A stretch of 64,000 nucleotides of DNA from Trichoplax sp. H2 (Eukaryota; Placozoa; Uniplacotomia; Trichoplacea): the NCBI GenBank assembly GCA_003344405.1, contig NOWV01000115.1:180830-244829 (forward strand), written 5' to 3'. Shown piece after piece: positions 37,498-49,983 of this stretch. Both the position numbers and the translations under genes were made by a program. The number at the start of each line of letters is the position of its first letter. Position 1 is the first letter of the stretch. A model generated the notes under the pieces. It made no database searches. It was given only the letters and a program-made list of their open reading frames with translations, and was not told the origin of the DNA.

Positions 37498-40400
37498 ATG
37501 GCGTCTCATCGTGCTGCACCAATAGACATTATACAATCACAATCATTGCAAGAATTAATTCTGGAAAGAACAAACGCAGCGAAATTAAAAGTAAGTCAAC
37601 TTCTCCAGCATGCACATTTCAATTTATCCTGATTTGCCACTAGAAATTCTATTCAAAGGATCATTTGCAAGTCGGTTTATAGAATGTTCAACATTTCCAC
37701 TTGGGTGATTTTACTTGAAAATGTTTCTGTTTTAATTTATATTATGGCGTTAATCAACACGTTGCAAAGAATGATGATGAACCATTTTATTTAGTGGATA
37801 TTGGCGACGTTATATACAAGTACGTAACTGTAAGTAAGCGGAATGGGATGTTTTTTTTACTGTCCTTACTTAAGATTGACGTTATACCACGGTACTATGT
37901 CTTTCTTCACATCTTTAAAATGTTTAACTGGCTAAATCGAAGCAGCTGCAATGTAAAAAGATGACCATAACTGAAATTGCATTTCACTTACATTTCTTGT
38001 TCAACTCCGAAAAGTACTCTACCTTAGAACACTAAAGAGGTTTAGTTACTTTTTACCAGACAAAATACAAATGGCCAAAATAATTTTAGAACAAACTCAC
38101 AGTTACAGCTATTCTAGCCTCTGTACACCACGATTAGATTTGAGCAATCTTAAATAGCAAGTTCATGTTGTTACACTGTCTAGGCTTTTTATTTTAACTT
38201 ATTGGTGCTCTATCTTTCATATCTATTATCGTACTTAGATTGAATGTTAAGTTGCTAACTTTACCTATAACTACAATGTTGTTATTGATCACTAGTATAA
38301 TTCTTTTTCTTATTTTCTGATCATGACGCTATTCTTTTCCACATCTCACGACTGAAATTAGTGGACGTCCATGATGCCTGGTATCAGGCCTTATTTTGGT
38401 ATGTTTCTTCTACTAGACTTATGACAGCTGTAGTACTTACCTTTCAGGTACGACTAGCAACTGAAGGTTTATTCGATAATTAATTTTTCCCTTCAAGCTT
38501 TGAAATGCCACCCGGATTTCCAGATTATAGCCACTTTATGTAGTTTAGGTGCTGGTTTGGACGTAGCAAGTGCTGTAAGTTCTGATGTACAATAGTGATG
38601 AACAGGCAGAACTTGAGTTATAAAAATATCATTTTGATATTAGGGAGAAATAGAAATAGCTAGAGCATTAGGTCTCCAAGATGAAGATGTAGTCTACTCC
38701 AATACTTGCAAGGGAATTTCTCATATAAGGTATGCTTGCCTAAAATTAGAGCCGTGATTACGTATCGTCTATTGCTAATCGCTGTGAATAGAATAAACTT
38801 TTATTTCTGAAAGTATCAATGCATAAGAACACTTCATGATCTGATATAAATAACATCCATCTTTATACGGGATGATTCAATGGAATTCAAAATTGCTGAC
38901 GAATTTATTACCTCGTGTTAATTTTAATCTATTAGGGCAGCAGCTAAAGAAGGTCTGACGCAGATGTCCTTTGATAGCGAGGTAGAACTACAAAGAATTA
39001 AGCTTACATTTCCAAATGCGAAGTAAGTAATTGAATGTGAATCCTACGAGTGGATTAGATGCCACTCTTTTCCGATGAATTAATAAATGATTTGGCTTTT
39101 ACATTATGCAGACTGCTAATACGTTTGCTTGCGGATGACTCACATTCCATCCTTAAGGTATAGTAGAGCAATAAGAGAGTTTAATGAGCTCTATTTTTAC
39201 CCTATTTTTATGCATTTAATACGGTGCTATTAAAATAATAGACAGGTGCAAAAGCTGGAACTCCGTTCAGTAGAGTATCGCACCTGTTTAAGGTTGCTAA
39301 AGAATTAGGTTTAAATGTAGTCGGTACAAGGTAATCGAATGATTCACATAGCAATCACCTTAACATGTTCAACTTATAATCAGTAAATTCGACTTTGATA
39401 TATTGCTAGCAGTAAACACGGTATGCATGTATTTTCTCCTCTTTATTAGAATTTATGCTAGAAAGAGATGGTACTGCCATTAATAAGGACTTAATAGGCT
39501 TTCTTTTTGTTCTCTATTCAATATTATTTCAAATACATCACCCATTGTTAATACTGTGGACAATTTGAACTATTCCAATAAGTTTTCACATCGGTTCCGG
39601 TTGTCATGACCCTAGTGCTTTTACGAAGGCCATAGAAAAGTCTAAAAAGGCCTTTGATATCGCGGTTAGTCCACTAGTTGTAGTGAAGTAGAACCCTTTA
39701 GCCTAACTTAACTACTTAAAATTTAATTTGATTGTTACAACAGAAAGAGCAAGGCTTGGAACTCAAGGTGCTAGATATTGGAGGTGGATTTCCTGGACAT
39801 GCAAACACATTATTCGAAAATGTCAGTCCTGATGAATTATTTCAGTAAATTCAATGCTGCTTTTAAACGTAGAGCTTTTGATTTTCAGATGTGCCATGCT
39901 GTCAATCAAGCTATAGACATTCATTTTCCAGCAGATAGTGGAGTGAAAATAATTGCTGAGCCAGGTAATAGTCTAGATGTTGATACTGATCTCATGAAAT
40001 CTGCCACATGAAATGATATCTTACAAAGCGTCAGAGATTCTAAGATGAAATATCATTAAATGACCTAGTTTGCTCATAATTTGAACATAGGCAGGTTCTT
40101 TGCCCATACTTCTTCAACTTTGGTTGCCAATATTATCGGTAAACGACTTAGATATAGTGATGACGACGTTCAGATTGAAGGTACGGTATTAAGTGCAATG
40201 AAACAGCTTCTAAAATTCGATAAAATAACAAGAATAAGATGGGCACGCGTTACTAAATAGCCAAATAACTACACAGAGATACAAAACTGATATATACTCC
40301 AATTTTTAATATTCATTTTAGGGCACCCTAATGATACGGAAAATATGGTGATATTTTTTTTAGTTTTAATTACCACCATGCATTAAGTTAATTTTAACAC

Positions 40401-41045
40401 TTCTTATTCATATGATATCTTTTCAGGAAATGCTATATCACATCAATGATGGCTTAATCGGCTCTTTTCTTGGAACAATATTAGCACGTCAAAAATATCT
40501 TCCACAGCAATTGATACCTACTAAAGGAAAATCTTACCGCAGTAGTTTATGGGGACCATCATGTGGAGCAATGGATTGCCTTTTAAGTGACTGTAATCTC
40601 CCAGAGGTATGATATATATTAATTTGTGGTTATAATGATAGCCTTTAAAGTTTACGGGCATCTTACTTGAAGTCACATATTTAATCGAGCAGATGGAAGC
40701 CGGCGAATGGGTCTACTATGAAGGTACCGTATAAATAACTTTCATCTTAAAATACCATTGCGATAATAATTAAAGAGTAAGAGAATTATTTTATTAATAG
40801 ATATGGGAGCGTATACATCGTGCTTAACCACTAATTTCAATGGATTCAAGAACACAACTAGATACTATTACATAAATGAAAAATATTGGTACGACTTGCC
40901 ATTTTCATCAATGTTGTAGCTTATCTTATTTACAAATTAACTTATCAGTTTATGATTAATGAATATCTAACAGATATTTTTTTATTCCAATTGCGATAGG
41001 AATCAATACAGGAAAGAATTATCTCCGTATTTTAGTATTGAATAA
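37498..41045 (+). CDS. Ornithine-decarboxylase-like protein 3 (17 exons)
   Basis: Same family, 423 aa. Exons: 37498-37590, 37770-37829, 38362-38398, 38498-38574, 38644-38729, 38936-39022, 39112-39157, 39242-39330, 39583-39664, 39744-39821, 39889-39964, 40091-40180, 40322-40347, 40427-40606, 40693-40723, 40801-40888, 41000-41045. By cofactor residues this is the most ODC-like copy: Lys66, Asp85, Arg151, FHIGSGC, DIGGGFPG, EPGRF with Arg272 retained, WGPSC with Cys355, and Tyr384. It has NDG, as in classical ODC, at 316-318. The tripeptide after Lys is unusual: LKCHP instead of VKCNP. The two substrate aspartates are again absent: D332 aligns with Ala329 and D361 with Gly356, leaving a pocket with small side chains. 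No PEST tail. Its 3' flank leads into the second assembly overlap. Confidence 0.93.
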
Positions 41046-41138
41046 TGAGATAAATAATCAACTGCTGGTTTGTTGTAGTGTGGGGTTTGATGTTTAAAAT
41101 AACGATACTTCTTTTATATGATGTTAGTTTATATGGCG

Positions 41139-42554
41139 GGATAATAATAATTCAGATTTGCTTTTCCATTCTATAAAATGTTCTTTCAAAATTCGGTCAT
41201 AGGATCTTAAACTTATTATTTAATCATATCAAAATAAAAAATTCTACTGTTGGTCATAAGATCATGATGTGAGCAAGTATGATTGCTGCACTTTGCTTCA
41301 CTCTATCTGCAAATTAGCTTTACGGCTACGGTGCTCTGACAGATTATGTTCAAATACGACTTCAGATTACCGTGAAACAAGACAATATTAATCCTAATTA
41401 AAGTCGCTCACAACTGCTATTCTGATTCAAGTGCCAACTAACTTGCTTACTTACCAATTAACTCCTTAATAACTAGGTGAAAATTTTCTGATAATACCAA
41501 TTTAAGCATTGATCAATATGGCGTTGAGCTACATAATTTTACGGCTGCATGATTCGTTCGTAGACTGGGTGATATATAACAAGAACTGATGCATCCAATT
41601 ATAATTATTTTACTTTGTTGACTAATATGAAACTGTTACAACGACTATTATATATACGTATTAACCATGCCGCAATTTTACACACTAATTGTTATACTTT
41701 ACGGAGTAGAAAGGTTACAATGATTGCAAATTTCAGGAAAAAAGCTCGAAATTAGTATTATTGAATATCGTACTAAATGTAACTTATTCAATTTGAGTCT
41801 CTATTTATTCTGCTCACCGTTTTGGAGCTTTATACGGTATACTCATATTATATTCGACAATAATAAACCTACCAAGCAACGCTATGCAGACACAGATCCT
41901 TTAAGAATTTCTCTACCTCTTTCAGGCACAGCTTTGCAAGTTGCAACGGTGCTCTTACAGTTTTATGTGACAACTTTATTGCCATTCGTCACGGACTACT
42001 TCCTGACAAGTACAATTCTAACGTAAAGCATTTACATTAAGTTGCTTCTACAGATTCTACCCTAATCTGTCGAAAGATCTAGTAAGAATAAAGTGCTGAT
42101 ACTATAACGCCTAAGAACTACACTTCTAAAAGGCTCGCAACCAATAGACACACTGTACTATAATCTACAAAATAGCTTTATACTATAATACTGAAATACT
42201 CTCTGCAACAATACCATCTAAACTCTATAATTTAGGCAACGTAGTGCCGCAATACCGTTTTAAAGTGACTTTCTAAAGTCTAGACACATTTAATAAGACA
42301 CCAGGAATTAAGATTAAGACATTACTAGCAAAGGCTAGCTCAGATTACTCGGTGAGCATTTTAATAAATTTTCATGCCTTTGCAAGGAAAATGCGGCCAA
42401 GGTTCTGACTATAATGAGTGCACTCGAAAAACTTGCATTATGCAAATGTTAAATGAAGAAAAATCTCCTACTTATATATTTTTATTGAACATAATTGTTT
42501 TACGTGCGAAAGATGCACGTAAGAACTGAACCAATTTAATTAGATGGCAGTGTG
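41139..42554. repeat. Second contig-end overlap, copy 1
   Basis: A 1416-bp segment ending exactly at the second N-gap and repeated from the first base after it (42575-44228). It is nearly identical apart from a few base changes and two length differences. Copy 1 has 81 bp (within about 41790-41875) that copy 2 lacks. This is best read as two alleles on unmerged contig ends. Confidence 0.87.
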
Positions 42555-42574
42555 NNNNNNNNNNNNNNNNNNNN
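42555..42574. other. Assembly gap (20 N)
   Basis: Twenty Ns flanked by overlapping sequence; as at 8105, the contigs overlap and the gap is probably artificial. Confidence 0.98.
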
Positions 42575-44228
42575 GGATAATAATAATTCAGATTTGCTTT
42601 TCCATTCTATAAAATGTTCTTTCAAAATTCGGTCATAGGATCTTAAACTTATTATTTAATCATATCAAAATAAAAAATTCTACTGTTGGTCATAAGATCA
42701 TGATGTGAGCAAGTATGATTGCTGCACTTTGCTTCACTCTATCTGCAAATTAGCTTTACGGCTACGGTGCTCTGACAGATTATGTTCAAATACGACTTCA
42801 GATTACCGTGAAACAAGACAATATTAATCCTAATTAAAGTCGCTCACAACTGCTATTCTGATTCAAGTGCCAACTAACTTGCTTACTTACCAATTAACTC
42901 CTTAATAACTAGGTGAAAATTTTCTGATAATACCAATTTAAGCATTGATCAATATGGCGTTGAGCTACATAATTTTACGGCTGCATGATTCGTTCGTAGA
43001 CTGGGTGATATGTAACAAGAACTGATGCATCCAATTATAATTATTTTACTTTGTTGACTAATATGAAACTGTTACAACGACTATTATATATACGTATTAA
43101 CCATGCCGCAATTTTACACACTAATTGTTATACTTTACGGAGTAGAAAGGTTACAATGATTGCAAATTTCAGGAAAAAAGCTCGAAATTAGTATTATTGA
43201 ATATCGTACTAAATGTAGCTTATTCAATAAGCAACGCTATGCAGACACAGATCCTTTAAGAATTTCTCTACCTCTTTCAGGCACAGCTTTGCAAGTTGCA
43301 ATGGTGCTCTTACAGTTTTATGTGACAACTTTATTGCCATTCGTCACGGACTACTTCCTGACAAGTACAATTCTAACGTAAAGCATTTACATTAAGTTGC
43401 TTCTACAGATTCTACCCTAATCTGTCGAAAGATCTAGTAAGAATAAAGTGCTGATACTATAACGCCTAAGAACTACACTTCTAAAAGGCTCGCAACCAAT
43501 AGACACACTGTACTATAATCTACAAAATAGCTTTATACTATAATACTGAAATACTCTCTGCAACAATACCATCTAAACTCTATAATTTAGGCAACGTAGT
43601 GCCGCAATACCGTTTTAAAGTGACTTTCTAAAGTCTAGACACATTTAATAAGACACCAGGAATTAAGATTAAGACATTACTAGCAAAGGCTAGCTCAGAT
43701 TACTCGGTGAGCATTTTAATAAATTTTCATGCCTTTGCAAGGAAAATGCGGCCAAGGTTCTGACTAGTGCTGATACTATAACGCCTAAGAACTACACTTC
43801 TAAAAGGCTCGCAACCAATAGACACACTGTACTATAATCTACAAAATAGCTTTATACTATAATACTGAAATACTCTCTGCAACAATACCATCTAAACTCT
43901 ATAATTTAGGCAACGTAGTGCCGCAATACCGTTTTAAAGTGACTTTCTAAAGTCTAGACACATTTAATAAGACACCAGGAATTAAGATTAAGACATTACT
44001 AGCAAAGGCTAGCTCAGATTACTCGGTGAGCATTTTAATAAATTTTCATGCCTTTGCAAGGAAAATGCGGCCAAGGTTCTGACTATAATGAGTGCACTCG
44101 AAAAACTTGCATTATGCAAATGTTAAATGAAGAAAAATCTCCTACTTATATATTTTTATTGAACATAATTGTTTTACGTGCGAAAGATGCACGTAAGAAC
44201 TGAACCAATTTAATTAGATGGCAGTGTG
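42575..44228. repeat. Second contig-end overlap, copy 2, with internal 319-bp tandem duplication
   Basis: Repeats 41139-42554. Relative to copy 1 it lacks 81 bp and carries a 319-bp segment twice (43448-43766 and 43767-44085). The duplicated unit starts at 'gtgctgatactataacgcc' and ends at 'aaggttctgacta'. The two tandem units look identical, so the duplication is very young or an allele-specific variant. Confidence 0.88.
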
Positions 44229-46415
44229 CGATTCTTACTGCCAGAGCAAACTAAACTATTAATCTCGATAAATCTACCGTCATGACGTACAATGGAATAG
44301 AAATAACGCAAACATACGAGTATATTAATTAAAAATGCGTTTTGCTACATATTTAGAATATAGCTCCTACGTATTAGGGCAATGGTTTTACAAATTGCAG
44401 GTTACTTTATCTCTGTCATAAATGAACTAGCTTTCAATGCTTGTAGCAAATCTTTGTCGAAACCTTGATAAATTTCAGGTACGTTGCTTTGGATTCAGGT
44501 TTAACCAAAAGTACAGCTAGTAAATAATATCAGTAAAATTGATATATGATATGATACACGAAACAGTATATGGCATTTTAATTTCACCATTAATCTATCA
44601 ATTTGCTAATTTCTGGTATTATACTGTAAGATCAGTGAAAGTGATCGCGGCTTTATATACATGATAATTAATTCTATTGCAAAAGGATGCTTAAAAGTTC
44701 AATCGTACTTGAAATTAATCTATTGAATCTAATTTATTGCAGTAGAAGTTAGTATAAAGTAAATCTAGTTAACGTTCGTAAAAATTTTAATTCATTTCAA
44801 CTGGTGGTCATGCAATAAAATAAAGTGTTAAAAAAATTCATTCATTCTTTTTAAAGATAGTAATGTGTGATGATGGTATATTTAAGCCAGAGAGATTAAA
44901 CTTAAAATATTTTCATTTAAATCCAATTAGATTTATTTTAAATTAAATTTATGCACCATATGGCACAATATAGTGCTTTTTAATACTGTCTGCTTCAATC
45001 AGTTACAACTAGTCTGCTACCAGCTAATTCTCCTTTATTACCTAATTGATTCAATAAAATTTCAATAACGTCAACATTTAGAGGATATATGTCCTGTAAG
45101 GACTAAAAATTGTGGCTTAAAGTCTACGATAGCCTGCATGTTAATTTAGTTAGCTGTTGTAGTGCAGCCCCTAATAAGTTTAAGAATAAGATGATTGCAA
45201 TTAGATAGTCTAGAGATAGTCCTTATTAGTAGTTAGATGAACCTAACTTATGCATCAAAGGGAAGTTTATAAGGAACTGTAGTTCTTGCTTCAATTTTAA
45301 GAAGACACTTTATCACAGCAGTTTATCATATATTATCCCTATAGTTCTTAATGCTATTTCTAGACCGATTTGACCTTGTTATCGTTGCCTTCTTGTGACA
45401 GATTTTGTTCATTAGAGATTACTGTAGGCACTATAACTGTTGTCGTCGCAAATAAATAAGAAGGTAAATAAGCATCAATTATCGTCGAATCGAGGTAGTT
45501 ATCTTTACTGTACAGTAGGTATCTGTACTTCTCTCGAATTAAAACAACTTTGTACTTTTACAGATTCAGGCGCCTAACGAGATTAACCGAAAACCTCTTT
45601 ATACTTCTGAATGATCTTCTCGTAATATGATGTAGTAGCCCTGAATTATTACTGAATCTACTCACTGTAAATACTTGTATGCTAGGTAACAGAAAGACAA
45701 ATTTAACTATGGGCTGCTATTATGCAGGACCATGGCACTACTCAACGAAAATTTTATCATGATCTAAATACCTTGATTGGCCTCCTTTCACCTATTATTT
45801 TTGATTGTGCTATCCAAACTATTGCTCATAATTAATAAATGTTCATACAGGAACATAATACTGCTCGAAGCATATGTTGGCTTTGATCTAAAAGCCTTGA
45901 TTAGATTCTTTTCACTTACTGTCATTGATCATGCAATCTAAACATTCTAGTAATAATTGGTATTCATATATCATACATTGACAGAAATACAAATGGAAAT
46001 GTAAGCTTTATGTTTTCTATAACCGGCTAAAATGTATACATTTTGTTCCCTATGATTACATAAACACAGAAAAATGTAATCATATTAACTTGTTTTCTTA
46101 ATTTTAAGCTAAATTAATTGGTAATAGAAATGTTAGCTCTTAGCGAGCAGTTCTTTGCTTCCACGACTGGATTATTTTAATTACATTAACGGAGGTATGT
46201 TCAATTTAAGTGTGGTAAAGATTTTGCTCTCGAATTTTTCAGTCTATAGACTTGTTTTAAAATCTCAGTTGGTGGTAAGATTGAAAGTAATTTACTGTAA
46301 TTCACGATAGGTATACAATTTTTACTAAATTCTATACCTAAAAATAGGCTTACTAACGCAACAGTTCTTGACAAGAATATTCAGATGGTTTGTTAAATTA
46401 AGTCTATATCCAAGA

Positions 46416-49400
46416 ATGGCTTCCCATCATGTTGTACCATTAGAAGTCACCGAGTCGCAGTCTTTACAAGAAATCATTACTCAAAAAGCGAATGCAGTAA
46501 ACTTAAATGTAAGTTTGATTTTTTATTGGATATTATTGGCCAAATGTCCGAATCTATCATTACTTCCTTGATTGCTGCATTATTTTACTTTGCTCGCTGA
46601 TTCAAGCCATAAGCTACTATTGCTTAAATATGGAAATTTATATATAATTTTTTTGTTTTACCGAATGTCAAAGAATGAAGATGAAGCATTTTATTTGGTG
46701 AATATTGGTGATATTATATACAAGTTTAACACTGTAAGCAAACTGTAGCTAATATAAAAGACTTAATAAATAATATCGTTACCTAGAAAATATCAGACCT
46801 ATATCAAATTTACCACTTTCTCGATTTATAGATGCAATGAATAGGTTTTATAACTCCTTAGGCTCGCTATCCATTAACTTGAAATTTGAGATTAAAATTG
46901 AGCCAACCTCTAGTCTCACACAACTTGTGTTACTGTTATTACTAAAATTAACTAAAATTACTACTGTAGATTACCATGCAATCAATCATCGCTGAATTAA
47001 CGATAGAATATGTAGCAATTAAAATAAACCAACGTAAATTGACGAAGAAGTGTTCTCGTTTAATCGTAAAACTATCTTAAAATTATCGACAGTAGTAAGT
47101 TTGATAAGTTTACCCAACTTTCCTATGTAAAAGAAATATTTACTATCTCTATCTCCTTAAGACACCAGTCTTATAACCCCTTATTTCTAGTCTCTGTTAA
47201 TCTGCCTGAATGCTATTTGAATATCATTTTGGTAGCGATAGAATTTTAAAATAATATGATATTCTGACGTTTCTTTTTGCTTATAATAAAATTAGTGGTT
47301 GTCCGCACTACCTCGTGTAAAGCCCTTTTACGGTAATTTCATGCTAGCGTTTGTTACAGTAGATGTAGAGTCGAGTTTAAATAAAAAGAAGCTTTCTAAT
47401 ATTTTATGTAATTTCGTCCTTAAGCTATACAATGCAATCCAGACTTTCATCTAGTAGCAGCTTTACGTAGTCTAGGTGCCAGTTTCAGCGTCACAAGTGC
47501 TGTAAGTGATAGAAGTCTAAGAGAAGTGTTTAAATCCTTTAGCCACATTAAATCAAATTTAATGTTATTGAGATAGGCTGATATACGGTTAACGACTGCG
47601 TTGGATGTCAAAAATGACAATATCATCTATTCAAATCCGTGCAAAGGATTGTCTCATTTAAAGTAAGTGAGACAGAGTATTCTCGATCATTTTAATGATG
47701 AAATACCAAGCTAATTCCTTCATAAACTGTTAAGATTGTAACGATGTTTTATCTAATATTTAGTTCAAACTATAGAGTTCAGGTATTAAAAGTTAAAGAT
47801 TTTTCTATGCAAAATCTGATGACGAATATTCACCATGACTTATTGAGAAGCCAGTTTTGTTGCAGCGTTTTTGATTTTGGATACTTTATATTTAGGGTGG
47901 CTCTGATAAAAGGAATAACTCTGATGACTTTCGATAGCGAAGGAGAACTACAGCGAATAAAGCGTATGGTTCCACATGCAAAGTAAATAGTAGGGTTTAA
48001 TTTTGAAATGATACTCATATTGGATAGATCGACAATTTTTTGAAATTATTGACTGGAATAGATTGCTGTTACGACTGAAAGTTGATGATTCTAAAGCGGC
48101 TTTTCCGGTATGTACGGTCAAAAAATTTGAAATAAACTTTCATTTTTCTCTGCTTAGATTTCATGATACAAACTAATCTACGTCCACTTTAGTTAGGGGC
48201 GAAGTATGGAGTACCCTTCTCTAGAGTGTTGCACTTATTTAAAGTTGCTAGAAAATTAAGTTTAAATGTAATAGGAATAAGGTAAGAAAACTAGTAATTA
48301 ACCATAATTTATTACTTGAAGTTGGACCGACGATGATTAGTTTGTTCTTATTTAAAATAATAAAAAAATATACTTGACAAATATGGTAAATAAATTTAAA
48401 ATACAGGAATAAGTCCTTGTGTTAAAAGATAATTATGCTGATTTAGTTTCCATGTTGGTTCTGGCTGTGATGACCCCGATTCTTTTACTAAAGCTATTGA
48501 AAAGTCCAAAAAAGCGTTCAATCTAGCAGTTAGCTTCCGAGTTGCTTTTTAAGATTATATGTAGTAAGACTGAATTAAAATAACGACTTTTTAATGCGAG
48601 TCGCAATATTTAATTACTTTAACAGAAAGAGATTGGCTTGGATCTCACATTACTAGATATCGGTGGCGGATATCCGGGGATTGAAGATACATTATTTGAA
48701 AATGTAAAAAGAGATTTACTTATTCCACGATTAATTATACTTATTTGTATGTCGGATTTGATGGCCAAAGCACTTTATTTTCAGATTTGTGGAGCCATTA
48801 CTGAAGCACTTGACAAATATTTTCCTACAGAATGTGGAGTTGAGATAATAGCAGAGCCAGGTAGAACCTTTTTGACTAAGGATAAATGTTACATAAAATT
48901 TGGCCGTCCTTATCACGGCAATGGATTAAAAGTCTAGATGAATCTTAGTCTATGATCGATGCTAAAGGTTTAACGTTATTACTTGTATTTTGGTGGCTAG
49001 GAAAATATTTTACTACCTCTTCAATGATTTTAGTCACGAATGTCATTGGTAAACGTCTGAGATACGATGATAATGTGAAAACTGAACGTATGTAATCTAT
49101 TAATAGAAAGACCATTTTTTCTGATACTATGCTTTCGACAGAGTCATTATGATCATTTAATATTGATGTAAAACTTGAACTCTAATATTACCAGAAAAAA
49201 TTAAAAAATTGCTTTTCATCGTAATTGATAATTTCAGAGAATCAATCCCATAAGGAAAGCATGGTTAGGGCATATTATTTGCATTACATTTTCGAAAATA
49301 CTGGTTTCATTCTTTTTGTTTGCATGATTACTTTTATAGGAATGCATGTATCATATTAATGATGGCTTGCATGGATCTTTCCTTAGAAGATTATTCACAA

Positions 49401-49983
49401 AAGAGCCATTCATACCTAATGTACTGAAATCGAAAAGTGGTCAATTCCATCGTAGCAGCATATGGGGGCCTACATGTAATGGACTGGATTGTATTGCAAG
49501 TGGCCAAACTATTCCAGAGGTATACCATAGTATAGATTTTACATTTTAATGCAGAATGCTAAGGTTTACTTACAATAAATATGAATGAACGCGGTAATAC
49601 TTTATTTGATTAGATGGAAGCTGGTGATTGGACTTACTTTGAAAGTGAGTATATAGGTGATCTCGAAAGTACTTGAATTTATACATTTGATGAAACTGTT
49701 CTTGTTTATAAGATCTAGGAGCATATGCATCAGCTGCGTCCTCCAATTTTAACGGATTTGCAAGTAAAGAAAGGCATTATTACATAAGCAAAGAACATTG
49801 GTGAGCCAAATTTGTTCTTGGACTATTTGCGCTAGTAACTGTATGATTCAATTCGCTCCTACTTTTAAAGCTAGATTAATTTTACCAATCAATAATTTAT
49901 TCCAATTTAATAGGAGTATGACTAATAAAGAAGTCAAGCAAGAGTTATCTCGATATTTTGATATTCATTTTAATACACAATAG
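46416..49983 (+). CDS. Ornithine-decarboxylase-like protein 4, predicted pseudoenzyme (17 exons)
   Basis: Same family, 430 aa. Exons: 46416-46508, 46674-46733, 47296-47332, 47425-47501, 47577-47662, 47896-47982, 48062-48107, 48193-48281, 48447-48528, 48626-48703, 48785-48860, 49001-49087, 49238-49263, 49340-49519, 49614-49644, 49713-49800, 49914-49983. The PLP Schiff-base lysine is Gln66 (FYAIQCNP), the next cofactor-contacting Asp is Ser85 (GASFSVTS instead of GAGLDVAS), and Arg277 of ODC is Lys272. D332 aligns with Thr328 and D361 with Asn355; Cys354 remains. Exon 12 is one codon shorter, and the tail is longer (ends ELSRYFDIHFNTQ). All 17 exons are open and in phase, so this is a maintained protein, not a decayed gene. 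Without the lysine it should not work as a PLP enzyme. By analogy with vertebrate antizyme inhibitors it could be a regulator that binds antizyme or its paralogues (inference). Confidence 0.93.

Larger units (their letters stand above)
41046..46415. other. Spacer between ODC-like genes 3 and 4, containing assembly overlap
   Basis: About 5.4 kb, inflated by an unmerged contig overlap of about 1.4 kb plus the gap. Removing one copy brings the gene 3 to gene 4 start spacing from 8.9 kb to about 7.5 kb, nearer to the ~6.88 kb seen between the other copies. From 44229 to 46415 I see AT-rich sequence without a gene. The open frames at 41724 and 43160 are the same frame in the two overlap copies, and one has lost 27 codons; I do not regard it as a gene. 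Confidence 0.5.

Noticed and set aside
37240-37536. 98-codon minus-strand frame overlapping ODC-like gene 3
   Set aside because: Antisense shadow over the 5' UTR and first exon of a well-supported gene.
41724-42026. 100-codon plus-strand frame, with a 73-codon version at 43160-43381
   Set aside because: They are allelic copies of one non-coding stretch. The in-frame 81-bp difference is compatible with chance, and no family signature is present.
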